In this document: positions 18,927 to 28,907 of the stretch, piece after piece | Layout: each line of letters begins with the position of its first letter | Numbering within the stretch: the first letter of the stretch is position 1 | NCBI GenBank assembly: GCA_020975725.1 | Contig: QXJR01000009.1 | Location: forward strand, 372,001-436,000 | Source of the DNA: Picocystis sp. L7 | Taxonomy: Eukaryota > Chlorophyta > Picocystophyceae > Picocystales > Picocystaceae | Direction: 5' to 3' | Length of the DNA stretch: 64,000 nt | The notes under the pieces: model-generated | Seen by the model: the letters and a program-made list of their open reading frames with translations, nothing else | Told to the model about the DNA's origin: nothing | The model's database searches: none | Made by a program: the position numbers and the translations under genes

Positions 18927-20457
18927 TCAACGCAGGCTCAGGCTGGCGACCGTCTCGATGTGTGGGGTATGGGGGGCCATGTCGACCATCGCAAGAGTGT
19001 CCAAGCCATACCGAGGCTCGATCTCCATCATTCTCTGCAGGTCTCGGGCCTGTGTCGCAGGATTGCAGGACACGTACACCACCCGCTGCACTTTGGATCT
19101 CGCTATCCACTCCACCAAGCTTGCGTCCAGGCCCGGGCGATTCGGATCGACGATTACGACGTCGGGTGGATCGATCGTCTTTCCGATGTCCCCGGCAATC
19201 TTTGCCAGATCCCCTTGGTGGAAGCACGCGTTGCAGATACCGTTCTTCAGGGCATTGTGTCGCGCATCCAGGACGGACTGTTCCACGATTTCGTAGCCGT
19301 AGACAGATCTGCACGCATTCGCCAGGTACAACCCGATGGATCCCGTGCCGCAGAAGAGATCCAGCAGCACTTCTTCTTTCCGTCCGGAGAACTTGCACGC
19401 CCTTTGGATTTCCTCGTAGAGCTTTTCCGCCTGTTGCGTGTTGGGTTGAAAGAAGGAATTGGCCGAGCACTTGAGGGTGAGGTGTCCGAGGTCCTGTTCC
19501 AAATGATCGACACCGGCAAGGGCGATCACCTTTGGTTTCGCCTTCTCGCGCCCTCTCCCTCGCACGGTGTTGACGACCCCGTGCAGCGGGAACTTCCGGT
19601 ACAGGGCTTGGGCGACGTCTTGCAACAGCTGCGGTTGTTCGTCGCCGGTGACTAGGTTGACCAGGTACTTTTGGTTCCCTTTGCGGATCACCAGGTGTTC
19701 CAGGTATGGTTTCTGTCGGGTCACGTGCTTGTTTGCGATGCCCGTGTTACGTAGGCGTTCTCTCGCTTCTTTCCAGATGCGATTGGCGGTTTCGTCTTGC
19801 AGGAGGCAGGTTTCCACGTCCAGCACTTGGTTCCTGGATCCAGCTTGGTGGAATCCCATCTGGACGTCCTTTGTACCTTGGTCCGCAAAGGAGAACTCCA
19901 CTTTGTTCCGATACCCGTAGGCGTTCGCGTCTTCTCCTCCGATCACCTGGACGGGAGGCATTTGCCCGACCTTCCCGATGCGTCGGAAGAGATCCACGAC
20001 TTGTTCTTTCTTGTACGTCCTCTGTCGTTCCACCGCCACGTCCTGCATCATGCAACCGTTGCACATCCCGTAGGATGGACACAAGGCCGTGACCTTTCCC
20101 ACGTGGGATTGGACGGTGTCCACCTTGATGGCCTCCCAATGTCCTTCCATCCCAACCGTGTTCGAGAGGGGAAAGGAAGCCCAGGTCCAGTTCCGACGTG
20201 TGGTTCCATTCCCCGTCGGCACCACGTGTCAGTCGGACGTCGCGCCGCTTCGCCTTCGGAACCGAATCGCGCGGGTTCGCGGACGGGTAGGACCCACGTT
20301 TCTTCTTGCGGATCAGACGTGCGTGGAGCCATTCTCCAGGGAGTGCGCCTTGGCAGAGCACCACCATCCCTTGAGACGCGTCCGACGCGTTCCAGGTCCG
20401 ACACACGCCGCTTCCGCCATAGGCCAGCTTCTCGCACCGCACCAGGAGGCGCGCCAT
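18927..20457 (-). CDS. TrmA/RumA-like tRNA/rRNA m5U methyltransferase (two exons)
   Basis: Two exons are proposed: 20298-20457 and 18927-20143, joined across a 154 nt GT..AG intron (20144-20297); the spliced protein is 458 residues. Exon 1 gives the start of a TRAM domain (LVRCEKLAYGGSGVCR, then CQGALPGEWLHARLIRKKK) and exon 2 continues it with HWEAIKVDTVQSHVGKV, restoring the family spacing to the iron-sulfur cysteine block CPSYGMCNGCMMQ. Then come the SAM motif LLDLFCGTGSIGLYLA, VVIVDPNRPGLD and the catalytic YVSCNPATQARD. Family role: S-adenosylmethionine-dependent 5-methyluridine formation in tRNA or rRNA. The intron is inferred from protein logic and the frame change. Its ATG overlaps the ATG of the divergent TBC gene. 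Confidence 0.82.
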
Positions 20458-21658
20458 GTCGCCTGGCGACTCGGAGGGTTCGCCTGCGGCTTCTGCGGCC
20501 GCCTGGGCCGCGTTCTCGGCGATCGCGGCCGCAGGCGCCGCGGCTGCGTTCTACGCGCAGAAGCGACGCGAGAGCGGCGAGCCGGAATGGCCGTGGCCGA
20601 ACGCGCATTCGCGTCCAGTCACGGATGAAGAATGGATGCTTCATCGCGAAGAGAGAGACGTGGTGGAACGTATCGGTCGATGGGGATTGGAAGAGAGCGC
20701 CAGGAGGCACGCCTGGCCGGTGCTGCTCGGCGTGGTGCCGCACGACGCCGACGCCGAAACCGCCAAAGCCGCGTGGAAAGACGTGTATCGACAGCTCCGG
20801 GAACAAGCCGCGAAATGGAGCGTAGACGTCGAAAGGGCCAAGGTGGATGGAAGCGATTGGATGACGGGATGGAAAGAATTCGACGAAGCGCGTCGGGTGG
20901 TGCGCGTCGACGTCGTGCGCACCGAGCTTCCCGAACGATTCCGGGCACTGGCGCCGGACGAGCCCGTGGATCTGACCGGCATGCCGGTGCTGGAAGAACA
21001 CGGACATTGGGAGGATTGGAAGAAACACGCCGTGCTGGTCATGAAGGACGTGCTGGAAGCCTACGCCGTCGCGGATCCCACCACGTCCTACGCCCAAGGC
21101 ATGTCCGACCTCCTCGTGCCGCTCCTGGCCATGGTGGCACCCGGGAAGATCCGTGAAGAAGCACACGTGGTGTTCGCGTGCTTCTCCGCCCTCATGAACT
21201 TCACCCGACACCATTTCTTGGCCGACGAATCCGGCATCCGCAAGGAACTCGACCAGCTGGCCCTGGTGCTCAAGACCAGCGACAAAGCGCTGTGGCAGAG
21301 GTTGAACGCCATCGGTGCGGGGTCGTGCATGTTCGCCTATCGGATGTACGTGGTGATGTTCCGGAGAGAAATGAGCTACGACGAAGCAGGGAAGCTGTGG
21401 GACATCATCCTGGCCGACCGGATGCTCCACCAGCAGGGATCGATGAACACAAGGATGGACCTGCGAACCTTCGTCGTCGCCGCCATCGTGTTGGAGTACA
21501 AGTGGAAGATCCTCTTCTCGTGCAGCAAGTCCGACGACATGTACGAGCTCTTCTTTGGATTGAAGGGTCGGATACCCCTCACCAAAGTCATCCATCGAGC
21601 CAAGACCTTGAGAGCCAAGCATCCGCAGGTGTGGCAACGCATGGTCGACGACCAATAA
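20456..21658 (+). CDS. TBC-domain Rab GTPase-activating protein
   Basis: 400 residues from the ATG at 20456, which overlaps the start codon of the minus-strand neighbour. An Ala-rich segment (10-33) at the N-terminus could be a membrane anchor. The TBC domain (about 75-370) has RHAWPVLLGV, the arginine-finger motif VRVDVVRT and the glutamine-finger motif SYAQGMSDL, then FTRHHFL..ESGI, QRLNAIGAGSCMFAYRMYVVMFRREM and LWDIILAD. Both catalytic fingers are present, so it should accelerate GTP hydrolysis on a Rab. It resembles TBC1D15/GYP7-like proteins; the Rab partner is not predictable. A later ATG at 20636 would remove the Ala-rich part. It converges with the RbfA-like gene, 53 bp apart. Confidence 0.87.
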   Translation: MSPGDSEGSPAASAAAWAAFSAIAAAGAAAAFYAQKRRESGEPEWPWPNAHSRPVTDEEWMLHREERDVVERIGRWGLEESARRHAWPVLLGVVPHDADAETAKAAWKDVYRQLREQAAKWSVDVERAKVDGSDWMTGWKEFDEARRVVRVDVVRTELPERFRALAPDEPVDLTGMPVLEEHGHWEDWKKHAVLVMKDVLEAYAVADPTTSYAQGMSDLLVPLLAMVAPGKIREEAHVVFACFSALMNFTRHHFLADESGIRKELDQLALVLKTSDKALWQRLNAIGAGSCMFAYRMYVVMFRREMSYDEAGKLWDIILADRMLHQQGSMNTRMDLRTFVVAAIVLEYKWKILFSCSKSDDMYELFFGLKGRIPLTKVIHRAKTLRAKHPQVWQRMVDDQ

Positions 21659-21711
21659 ATCGCAACGGTTCCGTTCACGCACGGGAGGGGCGTGCATGCG
21701 CAATGGATCGT

Positions 21712-22341
21712 TCATCCGTCATTCTTCTCGTCCTTGGCGTGTCCATCCAGGACCCGCCCTTCCTTCTCCCAAGCCTCCCGCTCCTCCGACGCACGACGGA
21801 AGGCGTCTTCCAACGCCTCCTGCTTGGGATTCCGCTCGCCTTCCCTGCGGAACTCCAACGAAGGCACGAACTTGGCACCCAAGCTCTTGGACAGGCACTG
21901 CCTCAGCTTGGCGGTGGCGCTCCGCACGGCCTTGTCCGCCTCGGCTTCCCGTCCGTCCCGGCAGGACCAACGGATGTACGCTTTCTGGAGGTCGGGCGAC
22001 ATGCGCACTTCCAGGACGGTGAACCCTGTGTTGTCCAACAGACGTTCCTTGACCTGCACGTTGTGCACCAAGCACTCGCCCAACTTGACGTGCACGCGGG
22101 TGGCGAAGCGCAGCTGCTTCCCCGACAATTCCTCCCCTTTGAAGGCCGGGACGCGCTCCCCCGTCACCCGATCGATCGTCATCCCTTGGTCGTCGACGCG
22201 ACGGCCGTGCTTCTTCCCTCTTCGAAACGTCCACCACCACGTCGACGCGCTCGCCTTCGTCGTCGAACCCGTGGTGGAAGCCTCCCCTCCCGCTTCCCAG
22301 CACCGCCACGCGCGCACCGCCGTCCTCGAGGCCGTCCTCAT
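21712..22341 (-). CDS. RBFA: RbfA-like organellar ribosome-binding factor
   Basis: 209 residues from an ATG at 22341. Residues about 80-175 follow RbfA: VHVKLGECLVHNV, TGFTVLEVRMSPDLQKAYIRWSC, and a final LRQCLSKSLGAKFVPSLEF. RbfA is a KH-type factor for 30S-like subunit maturation, so the product should serve mitochondrial or plastid ribosomes. The N-terminal 60 residues (Arg/Ser/Thr/Trp-rich) could be a transit peptide, but the adjoining minus-strand frame between about 22225 and 22342 has a more typical coding composition (G-first codons, acidic protein), and a presequence-like stretch starting at an ATG near 22463 lies in yet another frame. The 5' end is therefore uncertain: it may be spliced or contain an assembly indel, for example at the A6 run near 22400. 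Confidence 0.7.
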   Translation of the reverse strand: MRTASRTAVRAWRCWEAGGEASTTGSTTKASASTWWWTFRRGKKHGRRVDDQGMTIDRVTGERVPAFKGEELSGKQLRFATRVHVKLGECLVHNVQVKERLLDNTGFTVLEVRMSPDLQKAYIRWSCRDGREAEADKAVRSATAKLRQCLSKSLGAKFVPSLEFRREGERNPKQEALEDAFRRASEEREAWEKEGRVLDGHAKDEKNDG

Positions 22342-22542
22342 CCTGCCTGGGAACCCTTCGGGACGCCGAACAGGCGTCCAGGACCTTCCAGGCGGTCAAA
22401 AAAGCGCAAGAAGGATGCGACGGATGATGCGCGATGGCGTCGGTCGAAGGGAACCCCTTCGCATGGGAAATGGACCCCCTTGGGTTCCCTGGAGGGAGGG
22501 AGGGATCGAAGGGGGGTCCAATTGCCACGCGTTTTCGAAGGG

Positions 22543-23074
22543 ATGGGAGACGGCCAGGCGCGCGTGGAAGACGCCAAGCGTCGGATCGATCGATGACGAT
22601 GGCGTTTCCCGAGAGACGAAACGGACGTGGACGTGCTGCCAAGGGAGGAACCCGAGGGAAACCAAGGAATCCGATCACAACAAAGCCCAAGGCGTCCAGG
22701 ACCGGTGCGTCGACGTCCGCACACGTGATGGATGCGTCGAAGCATCGACCGGTGGAGCTGCCGCCCAACGTCGTCCTGGATCCTCCAGGAGAACCCGCAG
22801 GCAAACCAACACGAGGTGTGCAAGGAACGGGTGTCTTTGTTGGCGCCTGGGAAGGCCGCGGTGCGCGTCGTCGCGGCGACGGATCCGGACGCACGCGAAA
22901 TCCGCTTCGTGGACGACCTGGCCCGTCGGGAGCTCACCAGGCGAGATCCAGGTGCAAGGACGGGAGCGTCGCGTGGCACGCGAAGGAATTCGCACGTCCG
23001 TGTTCCATCGATCTCCCGCTTACAACTGCTTCGTCGATGCAGTGGCTTTCGTTCCGCCGTTTATTGTCCGGTGA
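22543..23074 (+). CDS. Possible small gene opposite ClpP (structure unresolved)
   Basis: By position a plus-strand gene is expected here, divergent from the RbfA-like gene and convergent with ClpP. Three stretches look coding by codon composition: an ATG at 22543 opening [17 protein letters not shown], a GC3-rich stretch about 22777-22945 (containing [16 protein letters not shown] and [12 protein letters not shown]), and a stretch about 22938-23074 in a different frame ending [11 protein letters not shown] just past the ClpP stop. I could not find introns that join them convincingly and do not recognise the protein. It may be spliced, hold an assembly indel, or be two short genes. Confidence 0.27.
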
Positions 23075-23762
23075 GCTTGGACGCAGGACGTTTCTCGATG
23101 ACCTCGTCGATCACCCCGAAACGCACCGCTTCTTCCGGGGACAAGAAGTAGTCCCTTTCCAGCGCATCTTCGATCTCCTCGGCCGTCTTCCCGGTGTGCT
23201 TCACGTACAATCGATTCAACCGCGATCGAAGCGCCAAGATTTCCTTGGCTTGGATGGCAATGTCGCTGGCCTGTCCCGAGGCACCTCCGGAAGGCTGGTG
23301 GAGCATGATGCGAGAGTTGGGCAAGGACCTGCGATGTCCAGGCTCACCTGCAGCCAAGAGCAAGGATCCCATGGAAGACGCCTGTCCGATGCACAGCGTC
23401 CTGCACGGACTGGTGACGTACTGCATCGTGTCGTAGATCGCCAGGCCTGCGGTCACGATCCCACCCGGCGAATTGATGTAGACGTTGATGGGCTTTTCCG
23501 GCTGCTGCGATTCCAAAAACAGCAGCTGCGCGACGGCCACGGACGACATGTTGTCGTCCACGGGTCCGTTCAAGCAGATGATGCGCTCCTTCAACAGCCG
23601 GGAGTAGATGTCGTACGCCCGCTCCCCTTTCGGCGTGGACTCGATGACCATCGGCACCAAGGGCATGCCCCTCGTCTGCATCCCATGCTCGAACAGACCG
23701 TGCACGTGGGCTCCCTTCTTCGCTTCGCCCAACACCCTCCTCGAAGCGCGTGCCAGGGCCAT
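23061..23762 (-). CDS. CLPP: ClpP protease proteolytic subunit, mitochondrial type
   Basis: 233 residues from the ATG at 23762. The first 35 residues ([17 protein letters not shown] and on) are basic and lack early acids, as in a mitochondrial presequence. The core begins [18 protein letters not shown] and has [34 protein letters not shown], the nucleophile loop [14 protein letters not shown] and the catalytic His in [11 protein letters not shown]. Length and wording match nuclear-encoded CLPP2 and bacterial ClpP; the plastid clpP1 and ClpR forms differ. With ClpX it degrades unfolded proteins. A longer open frame runs upstream into the promoter and beyond, but has no family similarity. Confidence 0.92.
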   Translation of the reverse strand: MALARASRRVLGEAKKGAHVHGLFEHGMQTRGMPLVPMVIESTPKGERAYDIYSRLLKERIICLNGPVDDNMSSVAVAQLLFLESQQPEKPINVYINSPGGIVTAGLAIYDTMQYVTSPCRTLCIGQASSMGSLLLAAGEPGHRRSLPNSRIMLHQPSGGASGQASDIAIQAKEILALRSRLNRLYVKHTGKTAEEIEDALERDYFLSPEEAVRFGVIDEVIEKRPASKLTGQ

Positions 23763-24200
23763 CTCCGTCCCTCGGCAGCGACTCCACTGCACGCCTGCAC
23801 GTCCGTGGACCGAGCCACGTCCACTCCGCTTCGCATCGATACCTTCGAGGAGGTATCGATACCGCGAGGCACGAAGGATCGATATCTTCGAACCGAGGCG
23901 GATGCTCGGCGCTCTACGCCCCGTGCGATCGAAATGGCAGGGATCCGGTCCGGTCGGATTCGCACGTGGAGACCGATCCCGCGGAGGACGAGGGGGCACG
24001 CCCCCTCCCCCCTGGTGGACGCCTTTCGGATCCCGAACGCCTTTCCATTCGATCGAGGATCCCTTCGGTTTCAGAAGGGAACGCGACCGGTTCGAAACCG
24101 TAGGACGAACGGACTCGAGACCCCTCCCGCCAAAAAAAAAAAAAAAACAAGAGAAAACCAAGTCGTCGAAGGCGAAAGTTCGTGCTCGTGAGGCGCGACA
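23763..24200. promoter_or_regulatory. Bidirectional promoter region ClpP / DHFR-TS
   Basis: 438 bp between divergent ATGs. It contains two ATCGATACC copies around 23837 and 23861, TTCGAACC at 23887-23894, GGTTCGAAACC at 24089-24099 and a run of 15 A at 24132-24146. These are the shared 5'-flank words of this window. Confidence 0.5.
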
Positions 24201-25715
24201 ATGGAAGCTGCTGTGGAACACGTGGCGAGACGTACGTTCCAGATCGTCGTGGCTGCGAGCAAAAACCGAGGCATCGGCCTTGCCGGGGGAATCCCATGGC
24301 GCCTGCCCGGCGACCTCAAGTATTTCAAGGCGATCACCACGCACACGCGCGAAGATGGGAAGAAAAACGCCGTCATCATGGGCCGAAAGACGTGGGAATC
24401 GCTGCCGGAAAAATTCAGGCCCTTGCCGGGAAGGATGAACGTCGTCCTCACTCGCAAGATCAAGGCAGACGAGAACTCGCCTCCAACACAAGATCAAGGT
24501 GGATCGAACGACCAGTATCCAGACGGCGTGTGCGTCATGGCGAGCTTGGACGCCGCACTGAAGCTCCTGGCCGAAGGGTCCCACAAAGATGCCATCGAAA
24601 ACGTGTACGTGATTGGGGGTGGAGCCGTGTACGAGGAAGCACTGCAATCCCCACTGTGCGAAGCTATCCACTACACCGAAGTTGGAAGCCACACGAAATG
24701 CGACACGTATTTCCCAGAGATCACGCCTGAAACGTTTCGAGTGTGGTCGGCCAGCGATACCAAGTCAGAGAACGGAATCCCCTACAGCTTCTTGTTGTAC
24801 ACGCGATCAGGTGCAGCATCAACCCCCCCGTTTCCTCCCATGTTCTCTTTTCGCCATGAGGAGCACCAGTATCTTGACATGGTGAAAGACATCATTGAAA
24901 CTGGATGTCTCAAGGGAGACCGCACCGGCGTGGGAACGCTTTCCAAGTTTGGGAGGCAGATGCGTTTCAACCTCCGTTACACATTCCCTTTGCTTACGAC
25001 GAAGCGCACGTTTTGGAGAGGAGTGGCCGAGGAGCTCCTGTGGTTTATCAGCGGGAGCACGAACGCGAACTTGCTGCGGGAGAAAGGTGTGCACATTTGG
25101 GACGGCAACGGCAGCCGAGAATTTTTGGACAATCTGGGCTTGCAGCATCGAGAAGAGATGGATCTCGGCCCCGTGTATGGCTTCCAATGGAGGCATTTTG
25201 GGGCCGAATACACGGACATGCACGCAGACTACAGCAACCAGGGCGTGGACCAGCTGGCCGAAGTGATCCATAAGATCAAGCACACCCCGAACGATCGTAG
25301 GATCGTGCTCAGTGCTTGGAACCCGTGCGCTCTCAAGGAGATGGCCCTTCCGCCTTGCCACATGTTCTGTCAGTTTTACGTAGCCGACGGTGAATTGTCG
25401 TGTCAGATGTACCAACGCTCTTGCGATTTAGGACTCGGTGTGCCGTTCAACATTGCCAGCTACGCCTTGTTGACTCGCATGATCGCGCAGGTCTGCGATC
25501 TCGAGCCGGGCGATTTCGTCCATGTGTTGGGGGATGCACATGTATACACCAACCACGTGGAGCCGTTGATGGAGCAGCTGAAGCACGAGCCTCGGGCGTT
25601 TCCGGTGCTCCGCTTGAACCCAGAAAAGAAAGACATCGATTCGTTCACCTTGGATGATTTCGAGTTGATCGGATACGAACCACACAAGAAGATTCCCATG
25701 CAGATGGCGGTGTGA
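24201..25715 (+). CDS. DHFR-TS: Bifunctional dihydrofolate reductase-thymidylate synthase
   Basis: 504 residues from an ATG. Residues 10-205 are [57 protein letters not shown], and [14 protein letters not shown] short linker leads to TS (about 220-504): [27 protein letters not shown], the catalytic loop [10 protein letters not shown] (Cys386) and the dUMP-binding stretch [20 protein letters not shown] makes dTMP and dihydrofolate from dUMP; DHFR regenerates tetrahydrofolate. The fused enzyme is typical of plants, algae and many other bikonts. Length equals the plant enzymes without a transit peptide, so it may be cytosolic or use internal signals. No intron. Confidence 0.97.
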   Translation: MEAAVEHVARRTFQIVVAASKNRGIGLAGGIPWRLPGDLKYFKAITTHTREDGKKNAVIMGRKTWESLPEKFRPLPGRMNVVLTRKIKADENSPPTQDQGGSNDQYPDGVCVMASLDAALKLLAEGSHKDAIENVYVIGGGAVYEEALQSPLCEAIHYTEVGSHTKCDTYFPEITPETFRVWSASDTKSENGIPYSFLLYTRSGAASTPPFPPMFSFRHEEHQYLDMVKDIIETGCLKGDRTGVGTLSKFGRQMRFNLRYTFPLLTTKRTFWRGVAEELLWFISGSTNANLLREKGVHIWDGNGSREFLDNLGLQHREEMDLGPVYGFQWRHFGAEYTDMHADYSNQGVDQLAEVIHKIKHTPNDRRIVLSAWNPCALKEMALPPCHMFCQFYVADGELSCQMYQRSCDLGLGVPFNIASYALLTRMIAQVCDLEPGDFVHVLGDAHVYTNHVEPLMEQLKHEPRAFPVLRLNPEKKDIDSFTLDDFELIGYEPHKKIPMQMAV

Positions 25716-25955
25716 GACTTCTCTCTGCCCCCATCCTACCTTCCTCTCGTTGCACGGGCAAGCAATAAACATCTTCTCCTCTACATCCCTCCTCGTTCGT
25801 CCTACTCTCCAGTGGTCGGCCACGGATTCCCTTTTAGCCTGGTTTGTATTTCGGGTTCGGGTCGGGTTGAATCCAGTCCACGAAGAAACTCCCGTCGGCC
25901 GCCTCTCGAACACCAACCACGCACCGCGCTCTTTCGGCATCGCACGTTCGCGTCA

Positions 25956-26906
25956 ATGGTGGAGCTGGACGAGATCGAGGAGGTCCGCTCGACACGTGCA
26001 GGACCGCACGACGATCTGCTGGACCAGCTGCTTGCCGCGCATGGGAACGCACCAGCCGTGCCGACGCTGGCCACGGTGCTGGACTACTTGCGACGCAAAA
26101 CCGATCTCTATCAAGGTGGACGAGAAGAGGAACGCGTCCTGCGCGTGTTGAAAGATGTCAAGGAGCTCGCTGGAAACAACGGTGGAGTCTCAAGTCCAGG
26201 CGAAACGACCTTGAAGAGCGGATTCCTGGGAAAAGCCACCAAGGCAAAGGTGGATGGACCTCGTGATGGAATGGCAGCCGCACATGCACCTCCTCCTGCA
26301 CAAGGCCAGACCTCCCAGACGAAGACACAAGCCAAGGAAGAAAAGGATGCGGTGGAAGAAGAAGGAGAAGAGGAAGAGGAAGGTGCTGGATTGAAGCCGA
26401 ATGCAGGCAACGGCCTGGACATGGACAAATACTCCTGGAACCAAACGCTGGCCGACTGCACAGTTTTGATTCCTGTTCCAAAGGGCACAAAATCGAAGCT
26501 TGTCGACGTCGTCATCAAAAGAAACTACCTCAAAGCAGGGCTCAAGGGAGAAGATCCGGTTTTAGAGGGAGAACTTAAGCACGCAGTGATCGTGGACGAC
26601 TCCTACTGGAGTTTGGTTGATGGAGAAGCGATTGAGGTGTTCCTCCAGAAGCAGGACAAGATGAAGTGGTGGGAATGCATCGTGGATGGGGAACCAGAAA
26701 TAAATTTGAAAAAGGTGGAGCCCGAAAATTCCAAGTTGACGGATTTGGATGGGGAGACGCGTGCTACAGTTGAGAAAATGATGTTCGATCAAAGACAGAA
26801 GGCCATGGGCTTACCCACTAGTGATGAACAAAACAAGCAGGATATGTTGAAGAAGTTCATGGAATCGCACCCAGAGATGGACTTCAGCCAGGCCAAAGTC
26901 ATGTAA
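25956..26906 (+). CDS. NUDC: NudC nuclear-distribution / CS-domain co-chaperone
   Basis: 316 residues from the ATG at 25956. A frame extension to 25812 uses GTG and was not accepted. The N-terminal part has a short helical region (PTLATVLDYLRRKTDLY) and an acidic run of Glu (about residues 126-145). The CS (p23-like) domain spans about 150-240: YSWNQTLADCTVLIPVP, IKRNYLKAGLKG, AVIVDDSYWSLVDG and FLQKQDKMKWWECIV. The tail KMMFDQRQKAMGLPTSDEQ..DMLKKFMESHPEMDFS is the canonical NudC ending. Known role: Hsp90-associated chaperone needed for dynein function, mitosis and, in plants (BOBBER1), heat tolerance. It follows DHFR-TS in the same direction with a 240 bp gap. Confidence 0.93.
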   Translation: MVELDEIEEVRSTRAGPHDDLLDQLLAAHGNAPAVPTLATVLDYLRRKTDLYQGGREEERVLRVLKDVKELAGNNGGVSSPGETTLKSGFLGKATKAKVDGPRDGMAAAHAPPPAQGQTSQTKTQAKEEKDAVEEEGEEEEEGAGLKPNAGNGLDMDKYSWNQTLADCTVLIPVPKGTKSKLVDVVIKRNYLKAGLKGEDPVLEGELKHAVIVDDSYWSLVDGEAIEVFLQKQDKMKWWECIVDGEPEINLKKVEPENSKLTDLDGETRATVEKMMFDQRQKAMGLPTSDEQNKQDMLKKFMESHPEMDFSQAKVM

Positions 26907-27444
26907 CTGACAGTGTAAGCTTACGAACTACGGTGATTTGCCATTGCAGAACTCTCATCCAAATGATCGAAACGAGCGGGTTGAAAGATGGACGGGAAGA
27001 AGCAAAGTTGAGGGGACTCAAAAAAACTGGAAGTCGCGATGTCGCGTTCTATTGATATTGTGCAGGCGGTATCAGCCTTCAACGCTGGCTTCAACAGAAG
27101 ACCCGTGCCGCTCGATCACGCTTCACAAGAGTGTAGACGCCTTCACTTGCATGTGCAAGACATCTGAACTATGCCTCTGAACACTGTTCCTGTCCTTGGT
27201 GACGCACACCGTCCATCTCAGATGACTCGAAAGCAGCCAAACGGATGCGAGTTGTAAGTTCACATCACCCCTCTGTCATGGGCTCGGTACTGTGACCAGC
27301 CATACAATACGGCTTGATAGATTGCTAGAGTTGCCGTTTCGTGGAAGCTAGGAGTGTGTGGGAGTGCAGAAATGGGTCTGGAGCAAACAGTGCCCCAGCA
27401 GGAACTGCTTGCATCCGACTTTTATTCTCTTATTGCAAGCCTCC
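26907..27444. other. Convergent intergenic region, no gene seen
   Basis: 538 bp between the stops of NudC and the CPBP protease gene. GC is lower than in coding DNA and only short chance frames occur. It presumably holds both 3' UTRs. I saw no RNA gene or repeat in it. Confidence 0.6.
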
Positions 27445-28755
27445 TCAGTTTAAAAGCTGGATGAAGACGAATCCGTTCCACAAACTATGTAGTACTATAC
27501 TTGCGACGAGATTTCTTGACCTAACAAACACAACACCCATCACTACCCCCAGGAAAAACAGAGGAAGCATCCTCTGCATGCTGAAGTGTGCTATGGCAAA
27601 TATCACAGAGCTGCATACAATCGATGAGCCGAGGGACATGTACCTCGTAAGGGAAGGCAATAGAAACCCCCTGAATATGATCTCTTCCCACACAGGAGCA
27701 CAGAGCGAGACGACTGCGACGTACAACAAGTTCCCGATCAGATCATGAGAGGTCACTGTCTGTTCCAAGGGCGACACCACTGTCCATGCTTCTCCCACCA
27801 AAGGCACCAGCTCTTGGTTCAGCAGGGACAGGTAGTTGACTATGGGGAAGGAGAGGCAACCTGCAAACACGTGGACCCACCATCTTCCGTCCCACTTCAA
27901 CGGGAACCATCCTTCTCCCAAGGGTCTATACTGGCTCAGGTACCTGGAAAAGATGCTAAGTCCCACGGCCATCTCTGCAAGGTCTGTCACCAGGGAATAC
28001 ACCGCTTGCCCACGATACGAGAGTAGGGAACGGTGGTATCCCATCGCTTGGGCAGAGAGCGGCACCACCCAAGATCCGACGACCCAGAAGGCCACGAACC
28101 ACAGGAACATCAATTGGATGATGGTCGGCCATTCCCACGGCACATTCCAACTCGTCGTGTGGGCCTTCTTCCCCAAAATCAGACCCTTCAATCGCTACAT
28201 TGCATTGGCGACGCGAAACAGCACACCCTGGTCAGTATGTCTTCCAGGACGAGCACCTTCGTCGTCCCACCCACGCTACTCCGTGCTTTCCTTGATGGAT
28301 GCTCCATGTCGATGAGTCGACATGCAACGTGCTCGTGGCTTGTTCCCTTGCGGCCTCGCTTTCGAATTCGTCGATTCGTCACGACGTCGCGGTGTTTCGT
28401 CCGTTTTCCACGGGCCAGGCGTCGGTGCGCCTTCTCACACGTCGCAGTTGGACGTAGACGGGTTTGTTTCGTGCTCGACCTCGACCAGTCGTCTACGTGG
28501 GTTGATTTCTTGAAGTTTGATTCCAAAGGAAGTCGATCTTCGCGCGAAGATTCCTCTTCTTCCGACCCTCGTCCCACGCACCTTCTTCCCTCCTTCCGCA
28601 GCCGCACGTGCGCGTCGCACGACCCCACCGGCGCCCGCCGATGCCCCGTTCCACCCGCATCGTGCGGTTCGTCTGCTCCTGCACCTTCCACTCGCACGTG
28701 GGACGTTCCTCGACGTGCGAAGCGGCGCTTTGCGCGTCGTCCATGCCACGTCCAT
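27445..28755 (-). CDS. CPBP (CAAX/Abi-type) intramembrane metalloprotease, two exons
   Basis: Exons 28441-28755 and 27445-28194 join in frame across a 246 nt intron (donor GTGTGAG, acceptor TGTAG, with a CTGAC branch-like site about 35 nt before it); the product is 354 residues. Exon 1 is a basic Ala/Arg/Ser-rich leader of about 105 residues, compatible with a plastid or mitochondrial transit peptide. Exon 2 alone has no ATG and is preceded at once by a stop, which is why an upstream exon is required. It encodes six or so membrane segments and the CPBP motifs PVWEEIIFRGFLLPSL (EExxxR), FAIAHFS and LHSLWNGF. The family includes eukaryotic CAAX prenyl proteases and plastid SCO4/BCM-like proteins; substrate unknown. 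Confidence 0.8.
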
Positions 28756-28907
28756 GTCGCCTGTCTCCTTTCCCTCTCCACGTGGGAGTGGAATCCAGTC
28801 GAAAACACACCCCGATCCATGCCCGGGAATGGTTTCCTTTGGGATCGGGAACCCATCGAAGGGAGAACCGGACGCTTGAAAGGGGATTCCGGGATCGAAC
28901 CGGAGAG
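28756..28907. promoter_or_regulatory. Bidirectional promoter region CPBP / small unknown gene
   Basis: 152 bp between divergent ATGs, with GGGATCGAACC at 28891-28901 inside a CCGG..CCGG arm. The size resembles other head-to-head gaps here (137 and 209 bp). Confidence 0.45.

Noticed and set aside
24132-24146. Run of 15 A as a possible retroposed poly(A) tail
   Set aside because: It sits in the 5' leader of DHFR-TS with no SINE or processed gene copy next to it and no target duplication seen.
23763-24692. Long upstream extension of the ClpP frame
   Set aside because: It crosses the shared promoter and the antisense of DHFR-TS, and has no presequence-like or conserved features.
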